Assembly (NCBI GenBank): GCA_001600355.1
Contig: BCJU01000001.1
Span: forward strand, 4,898,013 to 4,962,012
Direction: 5' to 3'
Source of the DNA: Meira nashicola
Lineage: Eukaryota > Basidiomycota > Exobasidiomycetes > Exobasidiales > Brachybasidiaceae
Length of the DNA: 64,000 bases
Part shown: one piece after another, positions 23,086 to 32,812 of the stretch
Layout of the letters: each line of letters starts with the position of its first letter
Position numbering within the stretch: position 1 is the first letter of the stretch
The notes under the pieces: generated by a model
The model's database searches: none
The model's input: only the letters and a program-made list of their open reading frames with translations
Told to the model about the DNA's origin: nothing
Program-made: the position numbers and the translations under genes

Positions 23086-24117
23086 ATGGGCAGAAAGGCG
23101 GAGGTGCAAAGGGCACTTTTGGAAAAGTTAATGGGGCCAGAAGCGATGGGATTAACGACACAACAATTACACTTTACCGATGATAAAGTTTGTAAAAACT
23201 TTTTATGTGGAACATGTCCACATGATTTATTCAGTAATACAAAAGTGGATTTAGGAACATGTCCAAGATCGCATTTGAGTAAATTAAAGGAAGAATATAC
23301 ATCTGCAATCACAAAAGGCGAACAATATCCTACCTTTGAAGCAGAGTATGAAGATAACATTCGTGCATTCATGGCAGATATCGATCGTAAAATTGCTGCA
23401 AACAAGAGAAGGATAGATCAAACGCCAGAAGAAACGCAAAGGTTTACAAATTTGATGAGAGATATTGCGGATGTTGAAAAAGCAATGAATGATGCAATGG
23501 CAGAAGTGGAAAGGTTAGGTGAAGCAGGTCAAATTGAAGAATCTTTAGCTGAATTACAAAAAGCCGAAGCACTTAAAGTGGAAAAAGCAGATCGTGAAAA
23601 AGAATTACAAATCTTAAGTGATACAGCAGGCGCAAGTGGACATCAAAAACTTCGTGTTTGCGATGTTTGTGGTGCCTATCTTTCCATCTTGGACTCTGAT
23701 AGGCGACTGGCAGATCATTTTGGAGGAAGGATGCATTTGGGGTATGTAAAATTACGTGAAGTTATTACGGAATTCGACGCCCGTCGCGACAGAGGTGAAG
23801 ATCCTCGAAGACTCATTGCAGCAGGAGTAGGCTGGAGACCGAGTGATCGGAGAAACAATGGCCCTCCATCCTCCTCAAACGGTGCTCCGCCTCTTGGACC
23901 GGCTGCTGAATTTGGAAGCGGATACACCAATGGACATACAGGCGCACGACCACCTCAAGGTTACCCGCCTTCTACAGGCTCATACAGGCCGCCGCCGGAA
24001 GATGACTATCGGTACAACAGATCAGATAGGGATCGAAACGATAGACGAGATTATCGTGATCGTGACAGGTATGATCGTCAACGGTCGCGTTCGCCTGCTC
24101 CTCGTTCTTATCGGTAG
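23086..24117 (+). CDS. LUC7: U1 snRNP-associated splicing factor, Luc7 family
   Basis: Luc7 stabilises U1 snRNP on the 5' splice site. The frame opens earlier, but the ATG at 23086 gives the family N-terminus (MGRKAEVQRALLEKLMG), for 343 residues. The first zinc finger is CCCH-type, with Cys36, Cys44 (CPHD), Cys59 and His63. A long coiled coil follows (about 105-180). The second finger is C2H2-like, CDVCGAYLS then ADHFGGRMHLGY (about 190-225). The tail is Arg/Asp/Tyr/Ser-rich (DRDRND, RDRDRYDRQRSRSPAPRS), a short RS-like domain. All family hallmarks are in order. It faces the Myb gene divergently and converges on ADE2 134 bp away. Confidence 0.95.
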   Translation: MGRKAEVQRALLEKLMGPEAMGLTTQQLHFTDDKVCKNFLCGTCPHDLFSNTKVDLGTCPRSHLSKLKEEYTSAITKGEQYPTFEAEYEDNIRAFMADIDRKIAANKRRIDQTPEETQRFTNLMRDIADVEKAMNDAMAEVERLGEAGQIEESLAELQKAEALKVEKADREKELQILSDTAGASGHQKLRVCDVCGAYLSILDSDRRLADHFGGRMHLGYVKLREVITEFDARRDRGEDPRRLIAAGVGWRPSDRRNNGPPSSSNGAPPLGPAAEFGSGYTNGHTGARPPQGYPPSTGSYRPPPEDDYRYNRSDRDRNDRRDYRDRDRYDRQRSRSPAPRSYR

Positions 24118-24251
24118 GAACCATCTGATCAATCCGCAAGCATCTGTACTTTTAGCATTTTTGGGAACTTCAAAAAGGTGTAGCAAAGGCAGCACCCATT
24201 GTATATCATATTTCACAATCTATAATACTATAGTATTTGCATATATTAAGT

Positions 24252-26135
24252 CTATTTTTTCACTACATAATCCCATCCTTGCTCACGAAGTTTTTCCACC
24301 TTACCTAATACTTCTTTTTCCATACTATCCATATACTCTTGCATTCGTTGTAGAACTTCAACATCAGCACTACCAACAATTCTAACAGCCAAAAGGGCAG
24401 CATTTGTGCTATTGTTGATTGCAACAGTGGCTACCGGAATTCCCCTTGGCATTTGAACGATGCTATGTAATGAATCAACACCATCCAAAGTACTTCCTTT
24501 TACCGGTACTCCAATCACGGGTAAAGCAGTTTGAGCTGCTACCATTCCTGGCAAATGAGCCGCTCCACCAGCACCTGCGATAATCGCTCTTAACCCACGA
24601 GCGGCGGCTTGACGGGCGTATACTTGCATACGTTCTGGCGTTCGGTGTGCAGAAACGATTGTGAGTTCAAATGGGATTGCAAACTTTTTCAAAATTTGAG
24701 CGGCAGGCAACATGACTGGAAGATCAGAGTCAGATCCCATGATGATACCGATCAAAGGGTGAGGATGTGAGAAATCACTCGAAACTGGCTTATCAATCGT
24801 TTCCTGTAAGGATGCATATCTGCCTCTGAACAATTTATCGGGAGAAACATTTGTTGCTCCTTGAATTGTAAGCTCTTTTGGTAAAGAAGATCCTGAATCG
24901 GCAGCTTTTGTAGCAATGTCCAAAGCATCAACTAAAATTTGATAACGCTCGCGTACTTGTGCATCATTATTGCCCACAATAGTAATATGTCCCATCTTTC
25001 TACCTCTTCTACACCCGCTCTTACCATACAGATGGGCTGTAGTGCCCGGAACACCTAAACTTGCTACCACTGGTGCAAATGTTTTCTCGATTGCAGCTTT
25101 GTCTGCATCCAAATCAGCTACACCCAAAATGTTGAGCATGGCGGATGAGCCTACTTTGAGTGCTGTACTGCCAAGGGGTAAATCAAGGATAGCACGAACG
25201 TGATTCTCATATTGACTTGTTTCGCATGCTTCGATGGTGTAATGTCCACTATTGTGAGGTCTAGGAGCGATCTCGTTTAGAAGCAATTCACCATTTGACA
25301 TTAAAAACAATTCAACGCCAAAGACGCCTGCTCCTTCCAATTCTGCTACGGCTTTCTTTGCAACATCTTGTGCCCTTTGCGCAACGGCGGGATCATTATG
25401 ACGTAGTGGCGCAAAGACACTATGACAGATGCTGTTTTCGTGATACGTTTCAACTGCTGGATATGCACGCACTTCCCCCGAAACGCTACGAACGACCATG
25501 ACTGCCACTTCTTTTACAAAAGGTGCCCATTTCTCGGCGTACAAACCTCTTGATCCAGCGCCAAGTGAATCTACAGCTTTTGAGGCATCCTCAATATTCT
25601 TCAAAACGTAATTTCCCTTTCCATCGTATGCTTGCGTTCGGCTCTTGAGCATGAGTGGTAGACCAAATTGCTTCACAGCTTCACCAACTGCTTCCACTTG
25701 TAAAGGAGCAACTTTTGCAGCTCCTGCTTGAGAGGATTCTGCATCTTCAGGTCCAACTGACGCAAATTCTGCTACAGGAATTCCTTTTCCAGACAAGAAT
25801 CGTTTTTGCAAATATTTATCTTGAATAAGAGCAATCGTTTTAGGTGTTGGATGAATATGTTTCACAATACCTTTATCTTGCACATTTTGCAGTGCTTTTG
25901 CATCAACGTGTTCGATCTCCACTGTTAATATATCAACACCTTTCGCTAATTCTTCAATCTTGGCAGCGTCACTGAATTTTCCATCAATATGATGTTCGGA
26001 AGAACAAATTTGTTTTGCGGGAGCTGTCGTTCCTACGTCCAAAAGGTGTACTTCAACATTCAATCTAGATGCTGCTTCAACGAACATTCGTCCAAGTTGA
26101 CCTGCGCCCAAGACGCCAATTTTGCGTTCTTCCAT
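24252..26135 (-). CDS. ADE2: Phosphoribosylaminoimidazole carboxylase (PurK-PurE fusion)
   Basis: The enzyme converts AIR to CAIR in de novo purine synthesis. The product has 627 residues from the ATG at 26135 (MEERKIGVLGAGQLGRMF); the frame extends 35 codons upstream without family resemblance. The N-terminal half (about 1-390) is the PurK-type ATP-grasp domain, with the GAGQLGRM nucleotide/substrate loop, HPTPKTIALIQDKYLQK, SRTQAYDGKGNYV and NEIAPRPHNSGHYTIEAC. The C-terminal half (about 455-620) is PurE, with GIIMGSDSDLPVM, SAHRTPERM, IAGAGGAAHLPGMVA and GVPVKGSTLDGVDSLHSIVQ. This fused order is the fungal form, slightly longer than the 571-residue yeast protein. It is divergent from the Gemin2 gene across 292 bp. 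Confidence 0.98.
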   Translation of the reverse strand: MEERKIGVLGAGQLGRMFVEAASRLNVEVHLLDVGTTAPAKQICSSEHHIDGKFSDAAKIEELAKGVDILTVEIEHVDAKALQNVQDKGIVKHIHPTPKTIALIQDKYLQKRFLSGKGIPVAEFASVGPEDAESSQAGAAKVAPLQVEAVGEAVKQFGLPLMLKSRTQAYDGKGNYVLKNIEDASKAVDSLGAGSRGLYAEKWAPFVKEVAVMVVRSVSGEVRAYPAVETYHENSICHSVFAPLRHNDPAVAQRAQDVAKKAVAELEGAGVFGVELFLMSNGELLLNEIAPRPHNSGHYTIEACETSQYENHVRAILDLPLGSTALKVGSSAMLNILGVADLDADKAAIEKTFAPVVASLGVPGTTAHLYGKSGCRRGRKMGHITIVGNNDAQVRERYQILVDALDIATKAADSGSSLPKELTIQGATNVSPDKLFRGRYASLQETIDKPVSSDFSHPHPLIGIIMGSDSDLPVMLPAAQILKKFAIPFELTIVSAHRTPERMQVYARQAAARGLRAIIAGAGGAAHLPGMVAAQTALPVIGVPVKGSTLDGVDSLHSIVQMPRGIPVATVAINNSTNAALLAVRIVGSADVEVLQRMQEYMDSMEKEVLGKVEKLREQGWDYVVKK

Positions 26136-26427
26136 CTTTGGCAAAATTTTGATCGAAAAGGTGATGATTGTCAGGAAGATTTCGGAAAGCGGACAAAATT
26201 TTGACTTTTTAATTGAGCCAAATTTGACGTGACTCTGCAAAGCTGCAGGTGTTAGTGCAGCGCAGCGCCGGCGCTTGAGACAGAAATCCTAAAAAAATTA
26301 AAATTTAGCGCATGCACTAAGAAGAATGAATGCACACTTTTTTCTCCACACCCAATCAACCTCACCCTTCGATATCTTCATCGTCAAGTCTAATGTTGGA
26401 GCTCTGTGATCATACGGAATATCTAAA
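26136..26427. promoter_or_regulatory. Divergent promoter of ADE2 and the Gemin2 gene
   Basis: This short bidirectional spacer contains a G+C palindromic block at 26257-26274 (GCAGCGCAGCGCCGGCGC) in otherwise A+T-rich DNA. A near-identical block lies at 43357-43374. Confidence 0.6.
26257..26274. promoter_or_regulatory. G+C-rich palindromic block, copy 1
   Basis: The 18-mer GCAGCGCAGCGCCGGCGC contains the perfect palindrome GCGCCGGCGC (26265-26274). It lies between ADE2 and the Gemin2 gene. No factor can be assigned. Confidence 0.4.
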
Positions 26428-27427
26428 ATGAGCTACAAGAGGCCTAGAAATGATGACGATGACGACGAGCCTGGATGGCAAATTGAGGAGAACTCTGGAA
26501 ATCAAATCTTACCTGTAGCTATTTTACCGGCAGATTTTGATGGTATACCTTTGGATGGATCACAATACTTGGCAGTCGTTCGGAAAGAAGCTAAAGCAGC
26601 TCCATCTATAGCTAGATATAAGGGTTACTCTTTGAAAGAGGCTGCGTTCGAGTCTGTAGATTTAGGTATAGAAGATGATAATCTTCTACCTCCTCCGGAA
26701 TGGCGCGACAACTTTTTACACAAATTCAGGAATATGCGTGAATCTCTCATGTACCGTGTTCAATCAGGGCATCAATCGCAAGAAGGCTTACCAAAAGGAA
26801 AGAGTGCCAAGAAATGGTTCAAATATTTGCATGGGCTAGAGCCAAGGATAGATGAATTCTCTGAAGATGAAGAAGAGCTTGTGGAGAAAGATGGCAAGAT
26901 AAATCAAGCAAATTCCGATTTAAAGGGAGAAAACCCGAGACTGAGGCCGCCAAAGGATAGCCTTCTTCGTACTTTTCAAACGGTGAGTGAACTTATCTTG
27001 AGAAGATTAGTAAAGATGCTTTCAAATACTGACTGTTTCCCCTTTCATACCCTCCTAGTCACACATCATGAACCTTTTACACAATTTTATCATTTGGCTG
27101 GACGAGGATTGGTACAAGCCAAAAGAAGAGCCGGAACGATCTTTACGACCAGCAATAGAAACTTTTCATTCTCAATGGCTTTTCGCGCTTCTGGCTCACT
27201 TAGAAGAACGTTTAGTGGGGGACGATGTAAGCGTCTTGCGTCAATTAGCACGTTCATGCATACATCGCATTTTACACTCGAGAAATGCCCGTATGACCAA
27301 AACCGAAGACTCTATCGACATGGAGAGAGAACAAGGTTGCTGGATCATCATTTGTGCAATCGTGGGCGTATGGGGTCAATATGATCTATTAGACGACGCC
27401 CGCACTACCTTACGGCAGCCGCTTTAG
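26428..27427 (+). CDS. Gemin2/SIP1-family snRNP assembly factor
   Basis: Gemin2 (SIP1; Brr1 in yeast) holds Sm proteins during assembly of spliceosomal snRNPs. Exons are 26428-26982 and 27059-27427, with a 76 bp intron (GTGAGT...TAG, phase 0, CTGAC branch-like site near 27030), for 307 residues. The N-terminal signature QILPVAILPADFDGIPLDGSQYL then VRKEA matches the family start. PPPEWRDNFLHKFRNMR and the C-terminal block (FIIWLDEDWY, then FALLAHLEERLVGDDVSVLRQLAR, then WIIICAIVGVWGQYDL) fit the helical Gemin2 fold. An acidic patch (SEDEEELVEKD) lies in between. Both exons are needed to carry the full domain. Read without splicing, the frame continues through the intron but loses the conserved C-terminus. 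Confidence 0.88.
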
Positions 27428-28366
27428 GATCCGCATCAATGACAGAGGACCCTGAAAAGCTCATAAATTGATTTCGATCTGGAAATAAAATTCACTGTAC
27501 ACTATACATAATTGACTTCTTAATTTTACAAACGTTGTATTCTATCATGATGATGAACATCAATCAAACTATCTTCTCATCCTTAGCGTCTTGATAGAGT
27601 GGGCGTATGCAACGTAGAAGAAAGTTCAGCTTAACCTACATTTCAGGTAAGGCACTGTACTACTGCTCAGAATAATGTTCCGATCTATTATCACGCTTAA
27701 TAGCGCTTTAATGGCAACTTAATTTTGACAGAGGAGAGCAGTGTGTGCATTTAGATATAATTTTATTTTGTGACATCGCGCGTGCAATTTTCTTGTCCTG
27801 CACTTGAACAGAGAAATTGCACACGCATGTAAAGAGAACACGAATCGAATACCCGCGTCATCGGTAATGGTCATTTGACAAGACTCCTAATTCCATCTTA
27901 TCCTTCGAAAAGGGCTAAGGAGATCATCGCCTATCTTTGGCAGCAATCTTTTTCTTATAAAATCACGACGTACGAACACTTCTTATCGTTGGTATTCAGT
28001 GAAGCATTATTGACTGAAAATTCTTCGGAGAAAGAGGCTCTGAAAAGAGTGGATGCAATTTTTTTGACGAAAATTTACGATCGATTTACACAAAATCGTA
28101 ATTATCACCTACGACAGAAAGAAACACGTAAAAATCTCTTCACTTTCGTTCGAGCTGGTCTTGATACGCAATTTGCTGAGAATTGACCTTCAAAAAAGTC
28201 AAATTTGGAAATTCGATCCTTCGAAGCTTTCATTTGACGACTTTTACGACTAACGATTGAAATTCTATTCAAAGAATACATAGCTATCAAAGGTCGAGAA
28301 AAAGAGGGGCTTCATCCGCGCAGATCATTTGCTTTTTGAAGCGAAACCTTCCCTTTTACAGCCGTC
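27428..28366. other. Spacer before the SH3-RA adaptor gene
   Basis: This 939 bp spacer contains one frame (27875-28186, plus) that starts only at TTG and has no recognisable domain. I do not call it a gene. The rest is A+T-rich. Confidence 0.5.
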
Positions 28367-31300
28367 ATGGCACAACCGCGACCTGTTCTAACGGTAGATG
28401 TCAATGCTGCTCAACAATCTTTACGTAGAGCAGGTCCCAGTAAAGCGATGAACACGCATGCAATGGCATCTGCCCAAGCTCCACAAGGGAATGGGCAGCA
28501 ACAAAGACAAAGCAGTAATGGAATACGTCCTGGAGATATTATCTCCGAAGATGATTTAAACGCACAAGGTGGATTTAGTAGTGATGAAGAAGGAAATGAT
28601 GGTTATGATACGGGTGTCAATCGTCAACAGATTGCAGGAAGAGGTGGCGCATATGGAAATCGTCAACATGCGCAACAAGAATACTCACTTGACAGTCAGG
28701 ATTTTGCCGATTCCGATTCTTCTGAAGGAGACCAGTACGGTCAAGAGGCAGAAGGGGAAATGGGATCTGATGAGGATGATGGTCAATACGATGAGGAAGA
28801 CGATGACGAACTCTCTTCAAGTCCTAGTATACCTGATGAAAATATCGATTTTGACCTTGTTTATGCATTGCACAACTTCATTGCAACTGTTGAAGGTCAG
28901 GCAACCGTTAATAAGGGAAATAGTCTAACATTACTGGACGATTCCAACTCTTACTGGTGGCTCGTACGTGTGTTGCGAACGCAAGAAGTGGGCTACATTC
29001 CTGCAGAGAACATCGAAACACCATACGAACGACTTGCCCGATTAAACAAACATCGTAATGTTGACCTGACTTCGGCCACAGATGATGATCATAACCAGGT
29101 GCCCGAGGGAATTATAACCAGCCACTTGGTCAAACAACGTAGCTTCGGCAGTCGAGGTATTTCTTCTCATTCTGGCAAACTATCTGCTCTTTCTCGTCGT
29201 AATCACGGCATTAAGCCCAAAAGGCTCAGCGATGTGAACGAGGATAAACGTGGAGTACAATTCGGACCTCCAACATACTTGGAACATAGCGGTAATGAAT
29301 ATTCCGATGACGAGGAAGATGATGAAGATCATGATATGATAGAGATGGATGAAGATGAAGGCGATCTTTCCGAAGAAGAAGATGAAGGTGTAGAGGAGGA
29401 GCCTGAAGAGATTGTCGAACCTCGAGTTCAGAATCAGCAGAATAATCAACGTGCCCGGGGAGCAATGGGTGCCGAACATATGGAACCCGATGATGGCATG
29501 GATTGGGATGCTAGAGAATCTGAACGAGTTCAAAGAGCCCAAGAAGAGCGAAATGCAGCTAGACAAGCGGCGCAAAATCGTTTAGCAACTCAAACGGAAC
29601 CCAATTCTTCGGTTCAACAAGGTCAAAATCAGGCACAAGTTGCACAACAGCAGCAACAGGTGAGACAGCAAGCGCAACAACAGCAAGCGTATCAACAACA
29701 GCAAGCACAACAACAGCAAGCGTATCAACAACAGCAAGCACAACAACAACAACTTCAGCAATCTAATGCTGCAAGATCTGCTCAGCCTACTCAAGCACGT
29801 CTATCATTGCAAGAGCCTAGCAGGGCCACAGATCGCTTGTCCACAAGCACAACTTCTTCCAACGGATCTGCTGCAGGATTCCTACCATCACAAGTTCAAG
29901 CTTCTCGAGATCGTGCTTCAACAGATGGTAACGGTCCGAATGCTGCAGTTATAACGAGTCCTGAAAGTAACAAGCGTGACAAACGGGCTAGTCATCGTAA
30001 ATCTCGTGGTGAAGATGATGTGTTGGAAGAGAAACAAGGAAAGAAGCGATCCGGAGTATTCAGTGGATTATTCTCTCGATCGAAAGACAAAAAAGAGCGA
30101 AAAAGCGGTCATTTCTCTAACAGTAGTCTGGAGAGCGACCCTACTAGATTATCAGAAGACAGTAATCCACGTCAAAGTCTTACAATGTTAGGTGGAGCAT
30201 CCTCTAATGCTGGCCGCGCTTTGCAAGAGAGAGACCGTATTCAACAAGAAGCTTATCAGAGACAATTTTTGCACGATGGCAGAGGTGATCAAAGACATCA
30301 AAGGCCAGGTAGTTTGATCGCAACGCCTGGATCAGCTCCTATGCTCAATGTGATTCGTGTGTTTGCCGGTAATGATATCGATAGCGCTGCTACATTCAAG
30401 ACAGTATTACTCAATCAGTCCACTACTGCTGGAGATTTAGTTCGTCAAGCAATGCAGAGATTCCGTTTGGGTGCTGGTCATGAGATCTCACAATATTGCC
30501 TCACTGTCAAGCTGGTTGAAGGAGATGAACGCATTCTCCAAATCAGTGAAAAACCTTTGCAAGTGTTCGACGAGCTTAGCGAAGCAATTTCTAATAGTAA
30601 CGAAATGCGCACCATTCCTAGCGTCAAAAGATCCAGTGTTGGTTCTATATCTTCCATCTCCTCAAATTTGAGCCTTAATCCCGCCATTCTTCGACTCGAG
30701 AGCGATTTCAGTGATGATCACAACGTGAAATTCTACCTTCATCGCAGAGGCCAGCTTGGAGGAGATGGTACTTTGTCAACATTTGATTCAAATGTTTTTG
30801 GTGATATGTCTTCCAATACAGGCCTGAGCCCAAGTGGTGGAGCTGCACTACAATTGTCAAGCGATAGCAATGCCGATGTAAGTCGTTCATCCGGGCAATT
30901 ATTGGACCCCAACGATTCACTTAATAACACAACACAATTCCATCGTTTCCCTCTACGGCTTCTCATCTTCCCGTCCGACTTGCCTGAAGGCACAGTGTTT
31001 GACCCTCAAACGAACGCTTTAGTGCCAAAGAAGGTACTGGAAACTCGCGGACCGAATGCGTTAGTGCCTGGCGAAGGAGTGCCGCAAGATTATCGTGAAA
31101 AGATTTTGGCTTTGCCTCGTAATACTACAGTAGCAGAAGTTGTCGAGCAAGGTTTGGAACGATTTGGAATTCTTGAAGGAGTGGTAGAGGGAGGAGATGA
31201 TGTTGAAGATCGAAGTGGTCGACGTCGTAGCAAGGGTCGTATACGTTTTGGCTTGACGATAAAAATACAAGATCATGAACGTCAATTGCAACCTTCCAGC

Positions 31301-32812
31301 AGAGTTATGGAAGCATTCCCTTCTGCTCCAGTCATGCGACCTGCTACAACTAATAGACGTTCGAAGCGTGGAAGTACGGATTCAGCGATGCTATTGAACT
31401 TTGTTGATGATTTACGAGCAGAAGATCCGATCTTCATCTTGCGCCAGATGCAAAGACAGCACCATCGTAGCGCGAGACCATTAAGTCCAACTGAAAATAT
31501 TTTGGCAAACCGACAAGATGAACGTCGTCAGGCTGAATTGGGTACCGTTGCTCCGACTCCATCTAATCGTGCACTGGAAGAAGTACGAGGAGGAGCAGCA
31601 CCGGCAGATTTGGAACTGCAAGGAATGAGCAGACAAGAGATTATTGCTGCACAAAGAGCAGCAGCAAGAGAACGTAGAGCGGCAGTTCTGGGAGCGCAAC
31701 CAAATGATGAAAATGGTGTGGACGTTATGCTAGATGACAAATCACGATTGCGTAGTTCAAAGATGCTAGATACCGGCAGAATTCGTTATTCTTTCATTCC
31801 TGTTTCTGGTGAAGAACATGACATTAGTGCAATCGTTGAAGATGTCTTACGAAGCGAGAATGCTTCCATCAATGGTTTATTAGCAGCACCAAATCGTCCT
31901 GCAATGCATCAAGGATCGCGTACAGCAAGCGCTACTACTATTGAAGATTACGTTAGTGCTCCAGGCTCACCAATTCGAGCAAGTCCGTTGAGTTTGCGAG
32001 AAGCACACATCACGCAACCGTCACCAGGGGCAGGATCCGGTTCACTAAAGAGTGTTCGCGGAGGAGGATCTTCAGATGATGCATTTGAAAGGCTCATAAA
32101 TCAAAGCGAGAGTGGTAATCGATCGGTAGAAGAGAAGATCGATCAAGTGCTTTCACGATTGAACAGCACTAGCAGTCCGACAGCTTATGGTCAATCATCC
32201 CAAGCAGCGCAACCAAGTGTGCCTCAACAACGTGTCGCAGGTCAACAGGCACAGGCTCAAGGAGGATCTATTACAAGCTCACACGATACAGCAAGTCCTA
32301 CTTCGGGAATGACACATCCTTCTGTTGCAACTGCGCCAACACCATTGTCTACATTGACTGCAACGGCAGGAACGGTAGCAACAGCTCGCCAAATTGGCAG
32401 TGATGCAAGTACGGGAATTTCTTCTCGCGGATTAGGCAATAATATCGGTTCAAACATGCAAGCTCTTTCATCTTCATCTACGGTAGGACCTAGTTTATCT
32501 GCTAACAGAAAGACGCCATTGCCATCTGCTTCTATGACTGATTTTGGCATTTCGCATTTGTACGCTGTTGCTGAAGCAGCAGCACGTAGAAAGCCTCCAA
32601 GAAAGCGCCGATCGAAAGTATTCGGTGTTGCAAATTCATCAATTCAAGAAGAACAAGATTTCCTACCAACAGTTGCCGGACTTTTCCCGCCACAAGCTCC
32701 TTTCATTGAGGACAGACGTATCAAGGATGCTTATGGACCTATAGGAAAACAATTGAACGGTTTGGAAGATACTCTTGATCGACTCTTATCGGATGCCATG
32801 CGATTGACATGA
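28367..32812 (+). CDS. SH3 and Ras-association (RA) domain adaptor with a Gln tract
   Basis: A single exon encodes 1481 residues from the ATG at 28367. The N-terminal 155 residues are acidic and disordered. An SH3 domain lies at about 161-222 (DLVYALHNFIATVEGQATV, then DDSNSYWWLVRVLRTQEVGYIPAENIETP), followed by a conserved-looking basic extension (YERLARLNKHRNVDL). Long acidic runs (about 305-350) precede a Gln/Ala tract (about 405-466). An RA-type ubiquitin-like domain begins near 660 (MLNVIRVFAGNDIDSAATFK, TAGDLVRQAMQRF, then VKLVEGDERILQISEKPLQVF). A second, similar segment may lie near 860-980 (PLRLLIFPSDLP, TTVAEVVEQGLERFGI). The C-terminal 450 residues are disordered with helical, Arg-rich stretches. 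Such fungal SH3 proteins are associated with polarity and MAPK scaffolding; the exact orthologue (for example a Bud14/Tea4-type protein) is uncertain. Confidence 0.85.
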   Translation: MAQPRPVLTVDVNAAQQSLRRAGPSKAMNTHAMASAQAPQGNGQQQRQSSNGIRPGDIISEDDLNAQGGFSSDEEGNDGYDTGVNRQQIAGRGGAYGNRQHAQQEYSLDSQDFADSDSSEGDQYGQEAEGEMGSDEDDGQYDEEDDDELSSSPSIPDENIDFDLVYALHNFIATVEGQATVNKGNSLTLLDDSNSYWWLVRVLRTQEVGYIPAENIETPYERLARLNKHRNVDLTSATDDDHNQVPEGIITSHLVKQRSFGSRGISSHSGKLSALSRRNHGIKPKRLSDVNEDKRGVQFGPPTYLEHSGNEYSDDEEDDEDHDMIEMDEDEGDLSEEEDEGVEEEPEEIVEPRVQNQQNNQRARGAMGAEHMEPDDGMDWDARESERVQRAQEERNAARQAAQNRLATQTEPNSSVQQGQNQAQVAQQQQQVRQQAQQQQAYQQQQAQQQQAYQQQQAQQQQLQQSNAARSAQPTQARLSLQEPSRATDRLSTSTTSSNGSAAGFLPSQVQASRDRASTDGNGPNAAVITSPESNKRDKRASHRKSRGEDDVLEEKQGKKRSGVFSGLFSRSKDKKERKSGHFSNSSLESDPTRLSEDSNPRQSLTMLGGASSNAGRALQERDRIQQEAYQRQFLHDGRGDQRHQRPGSLIATPGSAPMLNVIRVFAGNDIDSAATFKTVLLNQSTTAGDLVRQAMQRFRLGAGHEISQYCLTVKLVEGDERILQISEKPLQVFDELSEAISNSNEMRTIPSVKRSSVGSISSISSNLSLNPAILRLESDFSDDHNVKFYLHRRGQLGGDGTLSTFDSNVFGDMSSNTGLSPSGGAALQLSSDSNADVSRSSGQLLDPNDSLNNTTQFHRFPLRLLIFPSDLPEGTVFDPQTNALVPKKVLETRGPNALVPGEGVPQDYREKILALPRNTTVAEVVEQGLERFGILEGVVEGGDDVEDRSGRRRSKGRIRFGLTIKIQDHERQLQPSSRVMEAFPSAPVMRPATTNRRSKRGSTDSAMLLNFVDDLRAEDPIFILRQMQRQHHRSARPLSPTENILANRQDERRQAELGTVAPTPSNRALEEVRGGAAPADLELQGMSRQEIIAAQRAAARERRAAVLGAQPNDENGVDVMLDDKSRLRSSKMLDTGRIRYSFIPVSGEEHDISAIVEDVLRSENASINGLLAAPNRPAMHQGSRTASATTIEDYVSAPGSPIRASPLSLREAHITQPSPGAGSGSLKSVRGGGSSDDAFERLINQSESGNRSVEEKIDQVLSRLNSTSSPTAYGQSSQAAQPSVPQQRVAGQQAQAQGGSITSSHDTASPTSGMTHPSVATAPTPLSTLTATAGTVATARQIGSDASTGISSRGLGNNIGSNMQALSSSSTVGPSLSANRKTPLPSASMTDFGISHLYAVAEAAARRKPPRKRRSKVFGVANSSIQEEQDFLPTVAGLFPPQAPFIEDRRIKDAYGPIGKQLNGLEDTLDRLLSDAMRLT
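29675..29740 (+). repeat. Two perfect 33 bp tandem copies inside the Gln tract
   Basis: Copies at 29675-29707 and 29708-29740 are identical and encode repeated QQQQAYQQQQA units in the SH3-RA adaptor. Further CAA/CAG-rich DNA flanks them on both sides. Confidence 0.9.

Noticed and set aside
22806..23405. 200-codon upstream extension of the Myb/AT-hook protein
   Set aside because: It opens only to a TTG, runs antisense through LUC7 coding sequence and carries no domain. The ATG at 22805 is followed by a sensible N-terminus.
26136..26240. 35-codon N-terminal extension of ADE2
   Set aside because: It contains no conserved residues; the GAGQLGRM core sits properly just after the ATG at 26135.
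27875..28186. 103-codon plus-strand frame between Gemin2 and the SH3-RA gene
   Set aside because: It begins at TTG with no in-frame ATG and has no recognised domain. It could be an exon of an unseen gene, but nothing supports that.
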